Shown here: piece after piece, positions 19,755 to 28,335 of the stretch
How positions within the stretch are numbered: position 1 is the stretch's first letter
How the letters are laid out: the number at the start of each line of letters is the position of its first letter
Source of the DNA: Gammaproteobacteria bacterium
Lineage (GTDB): Bacteria > Pseudomonadota > Gammaproteobacteria > Burkholderiales > Burkholderiaceae_B
NCBI GenBank assembly: GCA_018815245.1
Contig: JAHIXK010000014.1
Span: 257,550 to 321,549, forward strand
Direction: 5' to 3'
Length of the DNA: 64,000 nt
Position numbers and translations under genes: made by a program
Notes under the pieces: generated by a model
Told to the model about the DNA's origin: nothing
The model's input: only the letters and a program-made list of their open reading frames with translations
Databases searched by the model: none

Positions 19755-21653
19755 ATGGGTGCAATGAAGGAAACGATGGGTTTTCAAACAGAAGTAAAGC
19801 AGCTTCTGCATTTGATGATTCATTCCCTGTATTCCAACAAGGAAATTTTTCTGCGCGAGTTGGTCTCGAACGCATCAGACGCATGCGACAAACTTCGCTT
19901 CGAGGCCATCAATAATGCAGCTTTGTTTGAAGACAACACCGAGCTGAAAATCCAGGTGACTTTTGACAAAGAAGCCCGCACTGTGTCCATCGAAGACAAC
20001 GGCATTGGTTTGAGCCGGGAAGATGCCATTGAACACTTGGGCACGATTGCAAAAAGCGGTACCAAAGAATTTTTTGGCAAGCTAAGTGGCGACCAGCAAA
20101 AAGATGCGGCCTTGATTGGCCAGTTTGGTGTGGGTTTTTATTCCGCGTTTATTGTGGCTGACAAGGTTACGGTACGTTCGCGTAGGGCCGGTTTGCCGGT
20201 ATCCGAAGGTGTGGAATGGGAATCCAAAGGCGATGGCGAATTTAGCGTTGAAGCCATCGAGAAAGCCGACCGTGGCACGCAGATTATTCTGCACCTGAAA
20301 GCCGATGAAGACGAATTACTTTCTGGCTGGAAATTGAAATCCATTCTGACCAAATATTCCGATCACATTTCCCTGCCCATTCAAATGCTAAAAGAAGAAT
20401 GGGATGAGCAAGCGGGTGGCATGAAAGCCACTGGCGAATGGGAAACCGTGAACAAGGCCAATGCTTTGTGGGCACGTTCCAAGGCCGACATCACGCCCGA
20501 GCAGTACAACGAGTTCTATAAAACCATCAGCTTCGATTTTGCCGACCCGCTGGCCCACACGCACAACCGCGTGGAAGGTGGCCGTTCGGAATACACGTCA
20601 CTGTTGTACATTCCTGCGAAAGCCCCTTACGACCTGTGGGACCGAAACCAGCAAAAGGGCATCAAGCTGTATGTGAAACGTGTGTTCATTATGGACGATG
20701 CTGAACAACTGCTGCCTCCCTACCTGCGCTTTGTGAAGGGTGTGATCGATTCAGCTGATTTGCCGCTGAATGTGTCGCGTGAAATTTTGCAGGAAAGCCG
20801 CGATGTAAAAGCCATTCGCGAAGGTTCCGTGAAAAAGGTGTTGGGCCTGCTTGAGGACATGGCAGCCAACGAGGCTGAGAAATATGCCACTTTCTGGAAA
20901 GAATTTGGCCAGGTTTTGAAAGAGGGCATGGGTGACGACCCCGCCAACAAAGAGCGCATTGCCAAGTTGCTGCGCTTTGCCACAACCCAAAGCGAGGGCG
21001 AGGCACAAACCGTGTCACTGGCCGATTATGTTGGTCGCATGAAGGAAGGGCAGGATAAAATTTATTTTGTCACGGCCGATACTTATGCCGCAGCCAAGTA
21101 CAGCCCGCACCTGGAGGTGTTCAAGAAGAAGGGCGTGGAGGTACTGTTGCTCAGCGACCGTGTGGACGAGTGGATGCTTTCCTACCTGCAGGAGTTCGAC
21201 GGCAAGGAATTGCAAAGTTGTGCCAAGGGTGGCCTTGATTTGGGTGCCCTAGAAGATGAGCAAGACAAGGAAACCAAGAAGAAGGTTGAAGACGAGTTCA
21301 AGGATGTGTTGAAGAAGGTGGAAGACCTGCTAAAAGACCGCATCAAGGAAGCCCGTGTTACCTTGCGCTTGACCGACAGCCCTGCGTGTATTGTGGCTGA
21401 TGAGTCGGGTGTGAGCGAGCATTTGAAGCGCATGCTAAAGCAGGCGGGTCAGAATGCGCCAGATACCAAGCCGATTTTGGAGCTAAACCCGGACCACCCC
21501 TTCATTCAACGTTTGAAGATCGAAAAGACACAATTTGAGGAATGGGTCAATGTGCTGTTCGACCAGGCGGTGTTGGCAGAAGGCGGCCAGCTGGAAGACC
21601 CGGCTGGCTTTGTTCGCCGCTTGAATATGTTGCTGTTGACTGTGAAAGCCTGA
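19755..21653 (+). CDS. htpG: Molecular chaperone HtpG (bacterial Hsp90)
   Basis: ATP-dependent dimeric chaperone that remodels client proteins together with DnaK. It has 632 residues: the GHKL ATPase domain with [19 protein letters not shown] (about 28-46), [23 protein letters not shown] and [17 protein letters not shown]; the middle domain with [12 protein letters not shown] and the [11 protein letters not shown] hinge; and the C-terminal dimerisation domain. The ATG at 19755 is preceded by AAGGGAG. The gene has its own sigma-32 promoter. The next gene converges with a gap of one base. Confidence 0.97.
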   Translation: MGAMKETMGFQTEVKQLLHLMIHSLYSNKEIFLRELVSNASDACDKLRFEAINNAALFEDNTELKIQVTFDKEARTVSIEDNGIGLSREDAIEHLGTIAKSGTKEFFGKLSGDQQKDAALIGQFGVGFYSAFIVADKVTVRSRRAGLPVSEGVEWESKGDGEFSVEAIEKADRGTQIILHLKADEDELLSGWKLKSILTKYSDHISLPIQMLKEEWDEQAGGMKATGEWETVNKANALWARSKADITPEQYNEFYKTISFDFADPLAHTHNRVEGGRSEYTSLLYIPAKAPYDLWDRNQQKGIKLYVKRVFIMDDAEQLLPPYLRFVKGVIDSADLPLNVSREILQESRDVKAIREGSVKKVLGLLEDMAANEAEKYATFWKEFGQVLKEGMGDDPANKERIAKLLRFATTQSEGEAQTVSLADYVGRMKEGQDKIYFVTADTYAAAKYSPHLEVFKKKGVEVLLLSDRVDEWMLSYLQEFDGKELQSCAKGGLDLGALEDEQDKETKKKVEDEFKDVLKKVEDLLKDRIKEARVTLRLTDSPACIVADESGVSEHLKRMLKQAGQNAPDTKPILELNPDHPFIQRLKIEKTQFEEWVNVLFDQAVLAEGGQLEDPAGFVRRLNMLLLTVKA

Positions 21654-21654
21654 T

Positions 21655-22116
21655 TTAGTGCGGAAGCGTCTGGGTTTGGTGTGGTAATGCCCAACCCAGG
21701 CGGCTTTGAAGCGCATTGGCCAGATAAAGCGATTGTTCAAAAAAACGTTGAATATAATTCAGGTCAGTTTGCGTAAACAGTGTTTCTTGCCAGCGTAGTT
21801 GAAACTCTTCCTTTTGTTCGTCCTCCCACACGTAGACTGGCAAACGTACGCGCTCCATCAATGAATTGAACTGCGCACATTCTTTGCGAATCTCGTCGAG
21901 GTCGTTGTTTTCATCTTGTGCTATGACCCTGTGAATACAGGTGACTTCCATCATGCCCCGGTCAGTCTGTTTGATCTCTACCCAGGCGTTGGGAGAACTT
22001 GACATTAATTTGACCGGGCACTTGTTCAACTTGTATTCCTCGTGATACGGACTTTTCAGTTCACCCACCCAAGCGGCCAGCGCTTTGATCAAGTCGGGGT
22101 TATGCAGTGCGGCCAT
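21655..22116 (-). CDS. Hypothetical protein, about 153 residues, unrecognised
   Basis: I do not recognise this protein. From the ATG at 22116 it starts ALHNPDLIKALAAWVGEL. There is no signal peptide and no clear membrane helix. The composition is mixed and slightly acidic (CTHR-free core, DENNDLDEIRKE around 85-96), followed by an aromatic stretch with VYVWEDEQKEEFQLRW and a final helix-like LNYIQRFFEQSLYLANALQSRLGW. A TTG further up at 22170 could extend it by 18 residues, but no ribosome-binding site supports that. It ends one base from the htpG stop. It looks like a real soluble protein of unknown role. Confidence 0.6.
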   Translation of the reverse strand: MAALHNPDLIKALAAWVGELKSPYHEEYKLNKCPVKLMSSSPNAWVEIKQTDRGMMEVTCIHRVIAQDENNDLDEIRKECAQFNSLMERVRLPVYVWEDEQKEEFQLRWQETLFTQTDLNYIQRFFEQSLYLANALQSRLGWALPHQTQTLPH

Positions 22117-22195
22117 TTGTGTTCTCTCAGGTTCAAAGTGGAATTTGATTTGAGTGCCCTGCAGTTTCAACTGGTTCCATCGTGGGGATTAAAAT

Positions 22196-22224
22196 GAAAA
22201 AGGTCACCCATTGCTGGGTGACCA
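22196..22224 (-). terminator. Terminator after the glycine-zipper gene
   Basis: GGTCACCCA (22202-22210), loop TTGC and TGGGTGACC (22215-22223) form a perfect 9-bp stem. Read on the minus strand it is followed by a run of T residues (complement of the A-run at 22196-22201). Confidence 0.88.
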
Positions 22225-22252
22225 AACAAATCCTGTAAACAGATGAGCAAGT

Positions 22253-22852
22253 TTACAGGCTAGAGGTGAGCTGACCGTTAACAACCTTTACCCGATCGCC
22301 GGCTTGCCAGTTGGGTTGGCTCGAAAAGCTGTATACGTCTGAAGTACCATCTTCGAATTTCACAACAACATCGTACTGGGTGCTCGAATTGCGGTCTTTT
22401 TCAATTTTGTTGCCCAGCAATGCACCACCAACCACACCGGCTGCTGTGGCCACTTTCTTGCCGCTGCCGCCGCCGACCTGGTTGCCCAGCAGGCCACCGA
22501 CCACGCCACCAGCCACGGCGCCTACGCCAGAACCTTCACCCTGAATGCGGGTTTGGCGAACTTCCACCACGCGGCCACAGTTGTTGCAAATTGCAGCGGT
22601 TTGCACAGGAGCTGGCTTGTAAGCCGGTTTGTGGGAATGCGCTGCTGCCGCTTTCTTGGCTGCGGCTTCTTCCTTGATTTTGGCTTGTTCTTCCAGACGT
22701 TTTTCTTCTGCTATCTGGGCTATTTCCTGTTCACTCATATTGGCTTGGCTACTGGGTAGCAGGCCTGTCATGGATGCGATTGCAATGCCTGCGGCTAGAA
22801 TAACGGCCACAGCGGCTGTAATAATCAGGGGATGAGTACGTTTCATTTCCAT
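22253..22852 (-). CDS. Glycine-zipper 2TM domain envelope protein
   Basis: About 199 residues. The ATG at 22852 has GGAG 7 bases upstream; a GTG 15 bases further up is less likely. An N-terminal hydrophobic helix (PLIITAAVAVILAAGIAIA) works as a membrane anchor or uncleaved signal. A charged, Ala/Lys/Glu-rich coiled linker (about 35-70) follows. A CNNC pair (about 88) precedes the glycine-zipper region with GAVAGGVVGGLLGNQVGGG and AAGVVGGALLGNKIE. The family is related to the 17-kDa antigen/SlyB type and is associated with the cell envelope; the precise role is unknown. It is monocistronic and ends with a strong terminator. Confidence 0.82.
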   Translation of the reverse strand: MEMKRTHPLIITAAVAVILAAGIAIASMTGLLPSSQANMSEQEIAQIAEEKRLEEQAKIKEEAAAKKAAAAHSHKPAYKPAPVQTAAICNNCGRVVEVRQTRIQGEGSGVGAVAGGVVGGLLGNQVGGGSGKKVATAAGVVGGALLGNKIEKDRNSSTQYDVVVKFEDGTSDVYSFSSQPNWQAGDRVKVVNGQLTSSL

Positions 22853-22921
22853 TTTCTTTCTCCACACGAAATGTGTTTGTGCTGCTAATAACGGGGAGGG
22901 TCAGAAAAAGGAATACAAGGA

Positions 22922-24097
22922 TTACTTACTAAGGTATCGCATTGCAGTTTCAAGCCCACCGACCGTGAGGGGGTGCATGCGGTGTTCCATGATATTTTGA
23001 ATTATTTCAACGCTTTGGCGATATTGCCAAAGCCCTTCGGGTTCCGGATTCAGCCAAACTGCCTTCGGAAATCGATCAAGAAAACGACGCAACCACACTG
23101 CGCCAGCTTCCTTGTTATTGTACTCGACCGAGCCCCCGGGCTGCAGTATTTCGTAGGGGCTCATGGTGGCGTCACCCACGAATATCAGTCGATAGTCGCT
23201 GTTGTAGGTGCGCAGTATGTCTGTGGTCTGAAACCGTTCGCTGTGGCGACGGTGGTTTTTTTTCCACAGAAAGTCGTACACGCAGTTGTGGAAGTAATAA
23301 AACTCCAAATGCTTGAACTCGCTTTTCGCAGCGCTGAACAATTCTTCGGTGCGGCGAATGTGGTCGTCCATGGAGCCACCTACATCCAGCAGCATTAAAA
23401 CCTTCACGGAATTGTGGTGTTCGGGGCGCATTTTCAAATCCAGCCAACCCGCATTGCGGGCTGTCGATTCGATCGTGTTGTCCAAATCCAGTTCTTCTTG
23501 CGCACCTTCACGCGCAAACCTGCGTAGTCGGCGCAGGGCGATCTTGATATTGCGGGTGCCAATCTCCAGTTCGTCGTCGTAATCCTGGTACAGGCGCTGG
23601 TCCCACACTTTCACGGCGCGCCGGTTGCGGCTTTCATCTTGACCTATTCGAACACCCTCGGGGTTGTAGCCGTTGTTGCCAAATGGCGAGGTGCCGCCCG
23701 AGCCAATCCATTTGCTACCACCCTCGTGGCGTTCTTTCTGTTCTTTCAGCAGTTCTTTCAAACGCTCCATCAGCTTGTCCAAGCCACCCATGGCTTCAAT
23801 GGCTGCCATTTCTTCAGGCGTGAACTCACGGTTGAAACGCTTTTCCAGCCAATCCTTGGGCAACTGGGCGAACAGATCCATGTTCTTTTCCAGTCCTTTG
23901 AAATAGCTGCCAAATACCTGGTCGAAACGATCGAAGAACCGTTCATCTTTCACCAAGGTAAGGCGGGACAAATGGTAAAAGTTGTCCAGGCTGGGCGTCA
24001 TGAACTGCGCCTTCATCCCCTCAAGCAGGGTGAGGTATTCCCGCACGGTGACAGGAATTTTTGCGTCGCGAAGTTGAAAGAAAAAATCCAGTAGCAC
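22922..24097 (-). CDS. VWA-domain protein of the CoxE type
   Basis: A 391-residue cytoplasmic protein. The N-terminal half is helical and charged (KDWLEKRFNREFTPEE; KELLKEQKERHEGG). The C-terminal half is a von Willebrand A-like domain with the metal-site sequence LLDVGGSMDD (about 246), where DxGxS replaces the classical DxSxS. RLIFVGDATMSPYEI (about 310) carries the later metal-site Asp. Such proteins work with MoxR-type AAA ATPases, and the MoxR gene lies directly upstream (14-base gap). The pair probably acts as a chaperone that inserts cofactors or metals, or activates a target enzyme. The target is not visible here. Confidence 0.85.
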   Translation of the reverse strand: MLLDFFFQLRDAKIPVTVREYLTLLEGMKAQFMTPSLDNFYHLSRLTLVKDERFFDRFDQVFGSYFKGLEKNMDLFAQLPKDWLEKRFNREFTPEEMAAIEAMGGLDKLMERLKELLKEQKERHEGGSKWIGSGGTSPFGNNGYNPEGVRIGQDESRNRRAVKVWDQRLYQDYDDELEIGTRNIKIALRRLRRFAREGAQEELDLDNTIESTARNAGWLDLKMRPEHHNSVKVLMLLDVGGSMDDHIRRTEELFSAAKSEFKHLEFYYFHNCVYDFLWKKNHRRHSERFQTTDILRTYNSDYRLIFVGDATMSPYEILQPGGSVEYNNKEAGAVWLRRFLDRFPKAVWLNPEPEGLWQYRQSVEIIQNIMEHRMHPLTVGGLETAMRYLSK

Positions 24098-24111
24098 AGC
24101 AAAAGCCTTTT

Positions 24112-24954
24112 TTAGCGACCCTGGCGGGCCATGAACACCAAGCGGTTGAACAGCTCAACATCTTGCTCGTTTTTCAGCAAGGCGCCGTGCATGGGCGGTA
24201 TGGCTTCTTTGCCGTCTTTGGCTTGCAATGCGCTTGCAGGAATGTCTTCGGCCAGTAGAAGGCGCAGCCAATCAATCAACTCGGATGTGGTGGGCTTTTT
24301 CTTCAAACCGGGCAGGGCACGAATGCCAAAAAAACTGGCCATGGCGGCATCCAGCAGTTCTTTCTTCAAGTTCTTGAAGTGAACAGCCACAATGCTTTCC
24401 ATTGTCGCTTTGTCCGGGAACTGGATGTAGTGGAAGAAGCAGCGACGCAGGAAGGCGTCTGGAAGCTCTTTCTCGTTGTTCGATGTAATGATGACGATGG
24501 GGCGGTGCCTGGCCTTGATCAGCTGCTTGGTTTCGTAGCAGAAGAATTCCATGCGATCAATTTCGCGAAGCAGATCGTTGGGGAATTCAATGTCGGCCTT
24601 GTCAATTTCGTCGATCAGCAGCACCACCGGTTTGTCACTTTCAAATGCCTGCCACAGCACGCCCTTCACGATGTAGTTCGCGATGTTTTTAACGCGCTCT
24701 TCACCCAGTTGTGAGTCGCGCAGGCGGCTAACTGCATCGTATTCGTACAGGCCCTGTTGGGCTTTGGTGGTTGATTTGATGTGCCATTGCATGAGTTCCA
24801 GGCCCAGCGATGCGGCCACTTCCTCAGCCAGCAGGGTTTTGCCCGTCCCGGGTTCGCCTTTGATCAGCAAAGGGCGTTGCAGGGTAATGGCGGCATTCAC
24901 TGCCAGCTTCAAGTCTTCGGTGGCGACGTAGGTTTTGCTACCTTCAAAACGCAT
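24112..24954 (-). CDS. MoxR-family AAA+ ATPase
   Basis: A 280-residue AAA+ ATPase that forms a ring and, with its VWA partner, remodels or activates other proteins. Walker A is GEPGTGKT (about 37-44), Walker B is VVLLIDEIDKAD (about 109), sensor 1 is IITSNNEKELPDAFLRRC (about 153), and the arginine finger lies in that same stretch. It is the first gene of the MoxR-VWA pair on the minus strand, divergent from two cytochrome c genes across a 196-base gap. In carboxydotrophs the homologous CoxD/CoxE pair matures CO dehydrogenase, but no such enzyme is seen in this window. Confidence 0.9.
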   Translation of the reverse strand: MRFEGSKTYVATEDLKLAVNAAITLQRPLLIKGEPGTGKTLLAEEVAASLGLELMQWHIKSTTKAQQGLYEYDAVSRLRDSQLGEERVKNIANYIVKGVLWQAFESDKPVVLLIDEIDKADIEFPNDLLREIDRMEFFCYETKQLIKARHRPIVIITSNNEKELPDAFLRRCFFHYIQFPDKATMESIVAVHFKNLKKELLDAAMASFFGIRALPGLKKKPTTSELIDWLRLLLAEDIPASALQAKDGKEAIPPMHGALLKNEQDVELFNRLVFMARQGR

Positions 24955-24995
24955 TTTTGTAATTCCTTGTAATTCAGTATCGTCAGTGTAAGTGC

Positions 24996-25022
24996 AATTC
25001 AGTGCTTATTTGCTGAATTTTT
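24996..25022. other. Small hairpin with T run in the divergent MoxR/cytochrome c gap
   Basis: AATTCAG (24996-25002) pairs with CTGAATT (25013-25019) over a 10-base loop and is followed by TTT. It is terminator-like on the plus strand but lies upstream of the cytochrome c gene, so it could be a leader attenuator or chance. Nothing else stands out in this gap. Confidence 0.3.
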
Positions 25023-25150
25023 CATCCAATTTGGCGCTTTTGGTGGCCTGTTCATAGACTAAGCGCTCGATCAACCGTAAAATGGCAAGGTTTTTGTCCA
25101 GCGCCACAGAGCCGCTGACCACCAATTACATTTGTTGACGAGAGAGCGAG

Positions 25151-25501
25151 ATGAAACGTATCGGTTTGACTGTTTGCGCAATGCGCGCAATAAGCGCAAC
25201 AGGCTTGTTGGCTGCCGTGGCTTTTGCCACCCCTGCCACGGCTGTTGAAGGCAACGCCGAAGCTGCGGCATCCAAGAAGTCCATGTGCATCGGTTGCCAT
25301 GGTATTCCCGGTTACAAAGCCAGCTTCCCCGAGGTGTACAACGTGCCCTACATTGCAGGCCAGAATGCCAAGTACATTGAAGCGGCGTTGACTGCTTACA
25401 AAAAAGGCGATCGCAAGCACCCCACCATGCGCGGTATTGCTGAAACACTGACCGAACAAGACATCGCTGATTTGGCTGCGTACTACGCACAAGCCAAGTG
25501 A
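25151..25501 (+). CDS. Periplasmic monoheme cytochrome c (class I, c553-like)
   Basis: A 116-residue exported electron carrier. A signal peptide (residues 1 to about 31, ending in ATA) precedes the heme-binding CIGCH at about 46-50. The second axial ligand is likely the Met of HPTMRGIA (about 96). The C-terminal EQDIADLAAYYAQAK is the usual final helix. It is paired with a second cytochrome c 22 bases downstream; two neighbouring single-heme c553-type proteins resemble the halves of a diheme cytochrome c4. Redox partners are not identified by the context. Confidence 0.9.
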   Translation: MKRIGLTVCAMRAISATGLLAAVAFATPATAVEGNAEAAASKKSMCIGCHGIPGYKASFPEVYNVPYIAGQNAKYIEAALTAYKKGDRKHPTMRGIAETLTEQDIADLAAYYAQAK

Positions 25502-25523
25502 TTCGCAACAAGGACACATTGAA

Positions 25524-25856
25524 ATGAAAACTACATTCGCAATTGCTGCTGCCTTGTTCGCAGCGTCATTTTCCGTTCAGGCTGCCGACATTGCAGCAGG
25601 CCAAGCCAAGGCGCAAGCACAGTGCGCAGCTTGCCATGCTGTGGAAGGTAACTGGAACAAAACCATGGATCCTTCTTACCCCAAGCTGGCTGGTCAACAT
25701 GCTGATTACATCGCCAACACTTTGAAGCAGTACCAGAAAGGTGGCCGAAACAACGCCATCATGGGTGGCATGGCCGCTGGCCTGAGCCAGCAGGATATCA
25801 AGGATCTGTCTGCTTTCTTCGCTTCGCTTGAAGGCGATTTGTACCTGAAGAAGTAA
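25524..25856 (+). CDS. Periplasmic monoheme cytochrome c (c553/c4-like)
   Basis: 110 residues with a signal peptide (1-20, ending VQA-AD) and the heme motif CAACH at 34-38. YPKLAGQHADYIANTLKQY is the conserved stretch after the heme in c4/c553 proteins. The axial Met is in NNAIMGGMA (about 77), and the QQDIKDLSAFFASL helix closes the fold. It probably forms an electron-transfer pair with the preceding cytochrome. A terminator follows 40 bases after the stop. Confidence 0.9.
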   Translation: MKTTFAIAAALFAASFSVQAADIAAGQAKAQAQCAACHAVEGNWNKTMDPSYPKLAGQHADYIANTLKQYQKGGRNNAIMGGMAAGLSQQDIKDLSAFFASLEGDLYLKK

Positions 25857-25897
25857 TAAGACAATTGCTAACCTGGTTTGTCAGGCACAGTTGATTG

Positions 25898-25934
25898 AAA
25901 CCCGCTTGGGCCTTTGAGCTGAAGCGGGTTTTTT
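25898..25934 (+). terminator. Rho-independent terminator after the cytochrome c pair
   Basis: AAACCCGCTT (25898-25907) pairs with AAGCGGGTTT (25922-25931), followed by TTT. The loop is 14 bases. Confidence 0.85.
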
Positions 25935-25963
25935 GTTGAGCCAACCCGGCGCGGGGTTGCCCG

Positions 25964-26099
25964 ATTCCGCACTGAAAACCGCTATTTCCCTTGTTGAATT
26001 AACTCTCGCTCACCGAATCAGGCAAAACAGACGGCCTGATTCGGAGTCGGCTTGCAGCCGAACGCTGCGAATCAATTCAAACGGGGCGGTTTTCTTCAA
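25964..26099 (-). repeat. Dispersed intergenic element, copy B
   Basis: Read on the minus strand this matches 58127-58262 at about 77% (hand alignment, one gap each way). It contains the conserved hairpin TCGGCT-GCA-AGCCGA (26047-26061) and a perfect 10-bp hairpin CCGAATCAGG / CCTGATTCGG (26013-26022 with 26035-26044) whose loop holds TGTTTTG. The remaining stretch ends with AAGGGAAATA and a TTTCAG motif shared with copy A. It fills most of the 301-base convergent gap between the cytochrome c pair and the DUF1841 gene; nothing else is recognisable there apart from the terminator. Confidence 0.8.
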
Positions 26100-26157
26100 T
26101 GTGCGGAACGGGCAGACCCACTGCCGAGTTGGCGAAATGCTGGCGCCTGCGAATTGC

Positions 26158-26592
26158 TCAAACCCCGCTGTGTTCCAGAATGCACTGAATGTAGTTTTCG
26201 CTGCTGAACGCCACGCCATTTTTCTGTTGCTGGTAAATTTGTTCAGCCAGGCACTCAAACACTTGATGTGCGGCCTTGTGTTCATCACCCATTTTTTCGC
26301 ACAGCTTGGCAAACGCACCCCGAATGCCCGGGGGTTGGTCAATGCTGACCTGTTCGGCCACAGCCAAGTGCATGGACAAGTGAAGGAATGGATTGCTTTG
26401 CCCGGCTTCGACAGAATAGTCGGCAGCCAGAATGGCTTCGGGTTCGGCATCAAACACGGCGAAGTACTCCGGGTGGCGGGTCATCCACTGCAGGGCCAGG
26501 CTTTCTGCCTCGCTCAGCGGTTCTTCCTTGTGGTATTTTTTCCAGCTGTTTAAGAAAAACAGGCGGGCTTGATCGCGTGTGGGGTTGAACAT
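26158..26592 (-). CDS. DUF1841 family protein
   Basis: A 144-residue cytoplasmic protein from the ATG at 26592. It shows the family pattern well: FNPTRDQARLFFLNSWKKY at the N-terminus, RHPEYFAVFDAE, then NPFLHLSMHLAVAEQVSIDQPPGIR (about 68-92), and the C-terminal HKAAHQVFECLAEQIY. The histidine-rich NPFLHLSMHLA and GDEHKAAHQVFECL stretches suggest a helical bundle that could bind metal, but the function is unknown. It is the last gene of the phaZ-rnfB-nth-FIST run (20-base gap from the FIST gene). Confidence 0.85.
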   Translation of the reverse strand: MFNPTRDQARLFFLNSWKKYHKEEPLSEAESLALQWMTRHPEYFAVFDAEPEAILAADYSVEAGQSNPFLHLSMHLAVAEQVSIDQPPGIRGAFAKLCEKMGDEHKAAHQVFECLAEQIYQQQKNGVAFSSENYIQCILEHSGV

Positions 26593-26611
26593 GGCAATAA
26601 TCTTCCGGGTG

Positions 26612-27706
26612 TTACACCTGTGGGCTGTTAAACAGGCACAGGCTGAGTCGATTGTTTCGCGGTGGTGTAACCACCACATTTCCGTTGTTTAGCCAGGCGG
26701 CCTGACCGAACACGCCAATCCATTCGGTGCGTGGGAAATTGGCCAGTACGGTCGCAATGTCGTTGTCATCGGCGTGGCAGATTTGGCTGCGCTCAAAGCC
26801 GGCAAACAAAATACCAATTTGGGGTGGCGTGTCGCCGAAATGTGCCTTTACCTTTGGTATCCACTGCATGATTTCCAGGTCGATTGCCTTCGGTGTTCGG
26901 TGGGCAAGGCGAACCTTCTGTCCTTTTAACACAGGTGCTGCCAAACCCAAAGTGCCATCGGCGTGAATTTCCATCACCGGTATCCAGCTTTCGCCTTGGT
27001 CATGAATCACCTGCAGGCGCAGGCCCACTGGACGTGGTTGCTCGGGGGGGCAATTCAGGGTTGTCGCTGCCTTGTTGTCGTCAACCTTTATCAAAAACAG
27101 GCCATTGCTTTCGCTGACGGTTTTTGGGGCAGTCAAAAAAGTCAGCCCTTCGGAATTCAACACCATGGGGTGCTGAACCAACAGTTCAGTGGAACAAATC
27201 GCTTCCCCACAGATTCGACCGTGTTCCACGCGGGGCATTTTGGCGTAGTTGGCACCGTAGGAAAGAAGCCCCAGCGCATCTGCCTGTACTTGCAGGGAAT
27301 CGGGTTCGGTCTTTGCCAGTTGCCAGTGATCGGTCAAAACCTGTTCATGCTCAACCATGCGCAAGGTCAAGGCGGCATGATTGTCCGGTTTTTTGTCTTG
27401 GCGCACTTCAAATTCTTTGCCAAACACAGCAACCAGAATGGTGGCCTCGTTGCTGAAAACCTGACCTTCTCCCAATAGGCCAGACGCACAGCCACCCCAA
27501 ACATTCATGCAGTTGGTTTTGCTGACGCAGTGCTGGGCCACTTCCGAAAGAATGGATGCGAAGTGGGGGGTGCACAACAGGACAACACGGCTGATGTAAT
27601 CGGAGTGTCGGCGCAAGCCCGCTTTTTCCACGGCGCTTTCAATCACCGCTGCGGCGTTCTCCAGCGTGGCTTCCTCAAACATTTGAACGCTGATCGCGTG
27701 GCTCAT
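26612..27706 (-). CDS. FIST-domain-like protein
   Basis: About 364 residues from the ATG at 27706, which overlaps the nth stop as ATGA. The N-terminal part has the FIST pattern: a strand VVLLCTPHFA, then MNVWGGCASGLLGEG (about 68-82), then ATILVAVFG. The C-terminal part resembles FIST-C, with GDTPPQIGILFAGFERSQ (about 292-309) and EWIGVFGQAAW (about 331-341). FIST proteins are proposed small-ligand sensors, often tied to signal transduction. Here there is no kinase or cyclase neighbour; the partner genes are nth and rnfB. Function uncertain; the family call is from pattern only. Confidence 0.65.
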   Translation of the reverse strand: MSHAISVQMFEEATLENAAAVIESAVEKAGLRRHSDYISRVVLLCTPHFASILSEVAQHCVSKTNCMNVWGGCASGLLGEGQVFSNEATILVAVFGKEFEVRQDKKPDNHAALTLRMVEHEQVLTDHWQLAKTEPDSLQVQADALGLLSYGANYAKMPRVEHGRICGEAICSTELLVQHPMVLNSEGLTFLTAPKTVSESNGLFLIKVDDNKAATTLNCPPEQPRPVGLRLQVIHDQGESWIPVMEIHADGTLGLAAPVLKGQKVRLAHRTPKAIDLEIMQWIPKVKAHFGDTPPQIGILFAGFERSQICHADDNDIATVLANFPRTEWIGVFGQAAWLNNGNVVVTPPRNNRLSLCLFNSPQV

Positions 27707-28335
27707 GTTGTTTTCTTTTTGAATTCGCACAAGTCCAAGATACTACAACGAGCGCATTCAGGTTTGCGGGCTTTGCACACATAGCGGCCATGCAAAATCA
27801 ACCAGTGGTGGGCATTTAGCATGAACTCTTGGGGGATGAATTTGAGCAGGCCTTTTTCCACGGCCAGCACATCTTTTCCCGGGGCAATTCCGGTGCGGTT
27901 GCTGACCCGGAATATGTGGGTGTCTACAGCCATGGTCAGTTGGCCAAATGCGGTGTTCAGCACCACATTGGCAGTTTTTCGACCCACGCCGGGCAAACTT
28001 TCCAGCGCTTCACGGTTTTCAGGTACCTCGCCGTTGTACTGGTCGCGCAAAATTTCGGCGGTTTGAACAAGGTGCTTGGCCTTGGATCGAAACAGGCCGA
28101 TCGTTTTGATGTATTGCTCAACACCTTCAATACCCAGGGCTGCGATGGCAGCAGGTGTATTGGCCACAGCGAACAGCTTTCGCGTGGCGATGTTCACCCC
28201 CTTGTCGGTGGCCTGGGCGCTTAACAGCACCGCTGCCAATAGCTCAAAAGGTGTGTTGTATTCCAGCTCGGTTTTGGGTTCGGGGTTGGCTTGTTGAAAG
28301 CGTGCGAAGATTTCGGTTCGTTTTTCTTTGTTCAT
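27703..28335 (-). CDS. nth: Endonuclease III (DNA glycosylase/AP lyase)
   Basis: Base-excision repair enzyme that removes oxidised pyrimidines and cleaves the abasic site. It has 210 residues. The helix-hairpin-helix LPGVGRKTANVV (about 115) has the catalytic Lys, and VDTHIFRVSNR (about 138) has the catalytic Asp. The C-terminal iron-sulfur loop has spacing C-x6-C-x2-C-x5-C (CKARKPECARCSILDLC). It overlaps rnfB upstream (ATGA) and the FIST gene downstream (ATGA), so translation is coupled. An FeS-containing RnfB next to an FeS glycosylase is a recurrent arrangement in betaproteobacteria. Confidence 0.96.
   Translation of the reverse strand: MNKEKRTEIFARFQQANPEPKTELEYNTPFELLAAVLLSAQATDKGVNIATRKLFAVANTPAAIAALGIEGVEQYIKTIGLFRSKAKHLVQTAEILRDQYNGEVPENREALESLPGVGRKTANVVLNTAFGQLTMAVDTHIFRVSNRTGIAPGKDVLAVEKGLLKFIPQEFMLNAHHWLILHGRYVCKARKPECARCSILDLCEFKKKTT

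Noticed and set aside
26046..26062. The TCGGCT-GCA-AGCCGA hairpin as a transcription terminator
   Set aside because: No T run follows it in either orientation in either full copy.
26010..26453. A 147-codon minus-strand frame ending in the repeat element
   Set aside because: Most of it lies in another frame of the DUF1841 gene; only the last 29 codons belong to the element, so it is not a gene as a whole.
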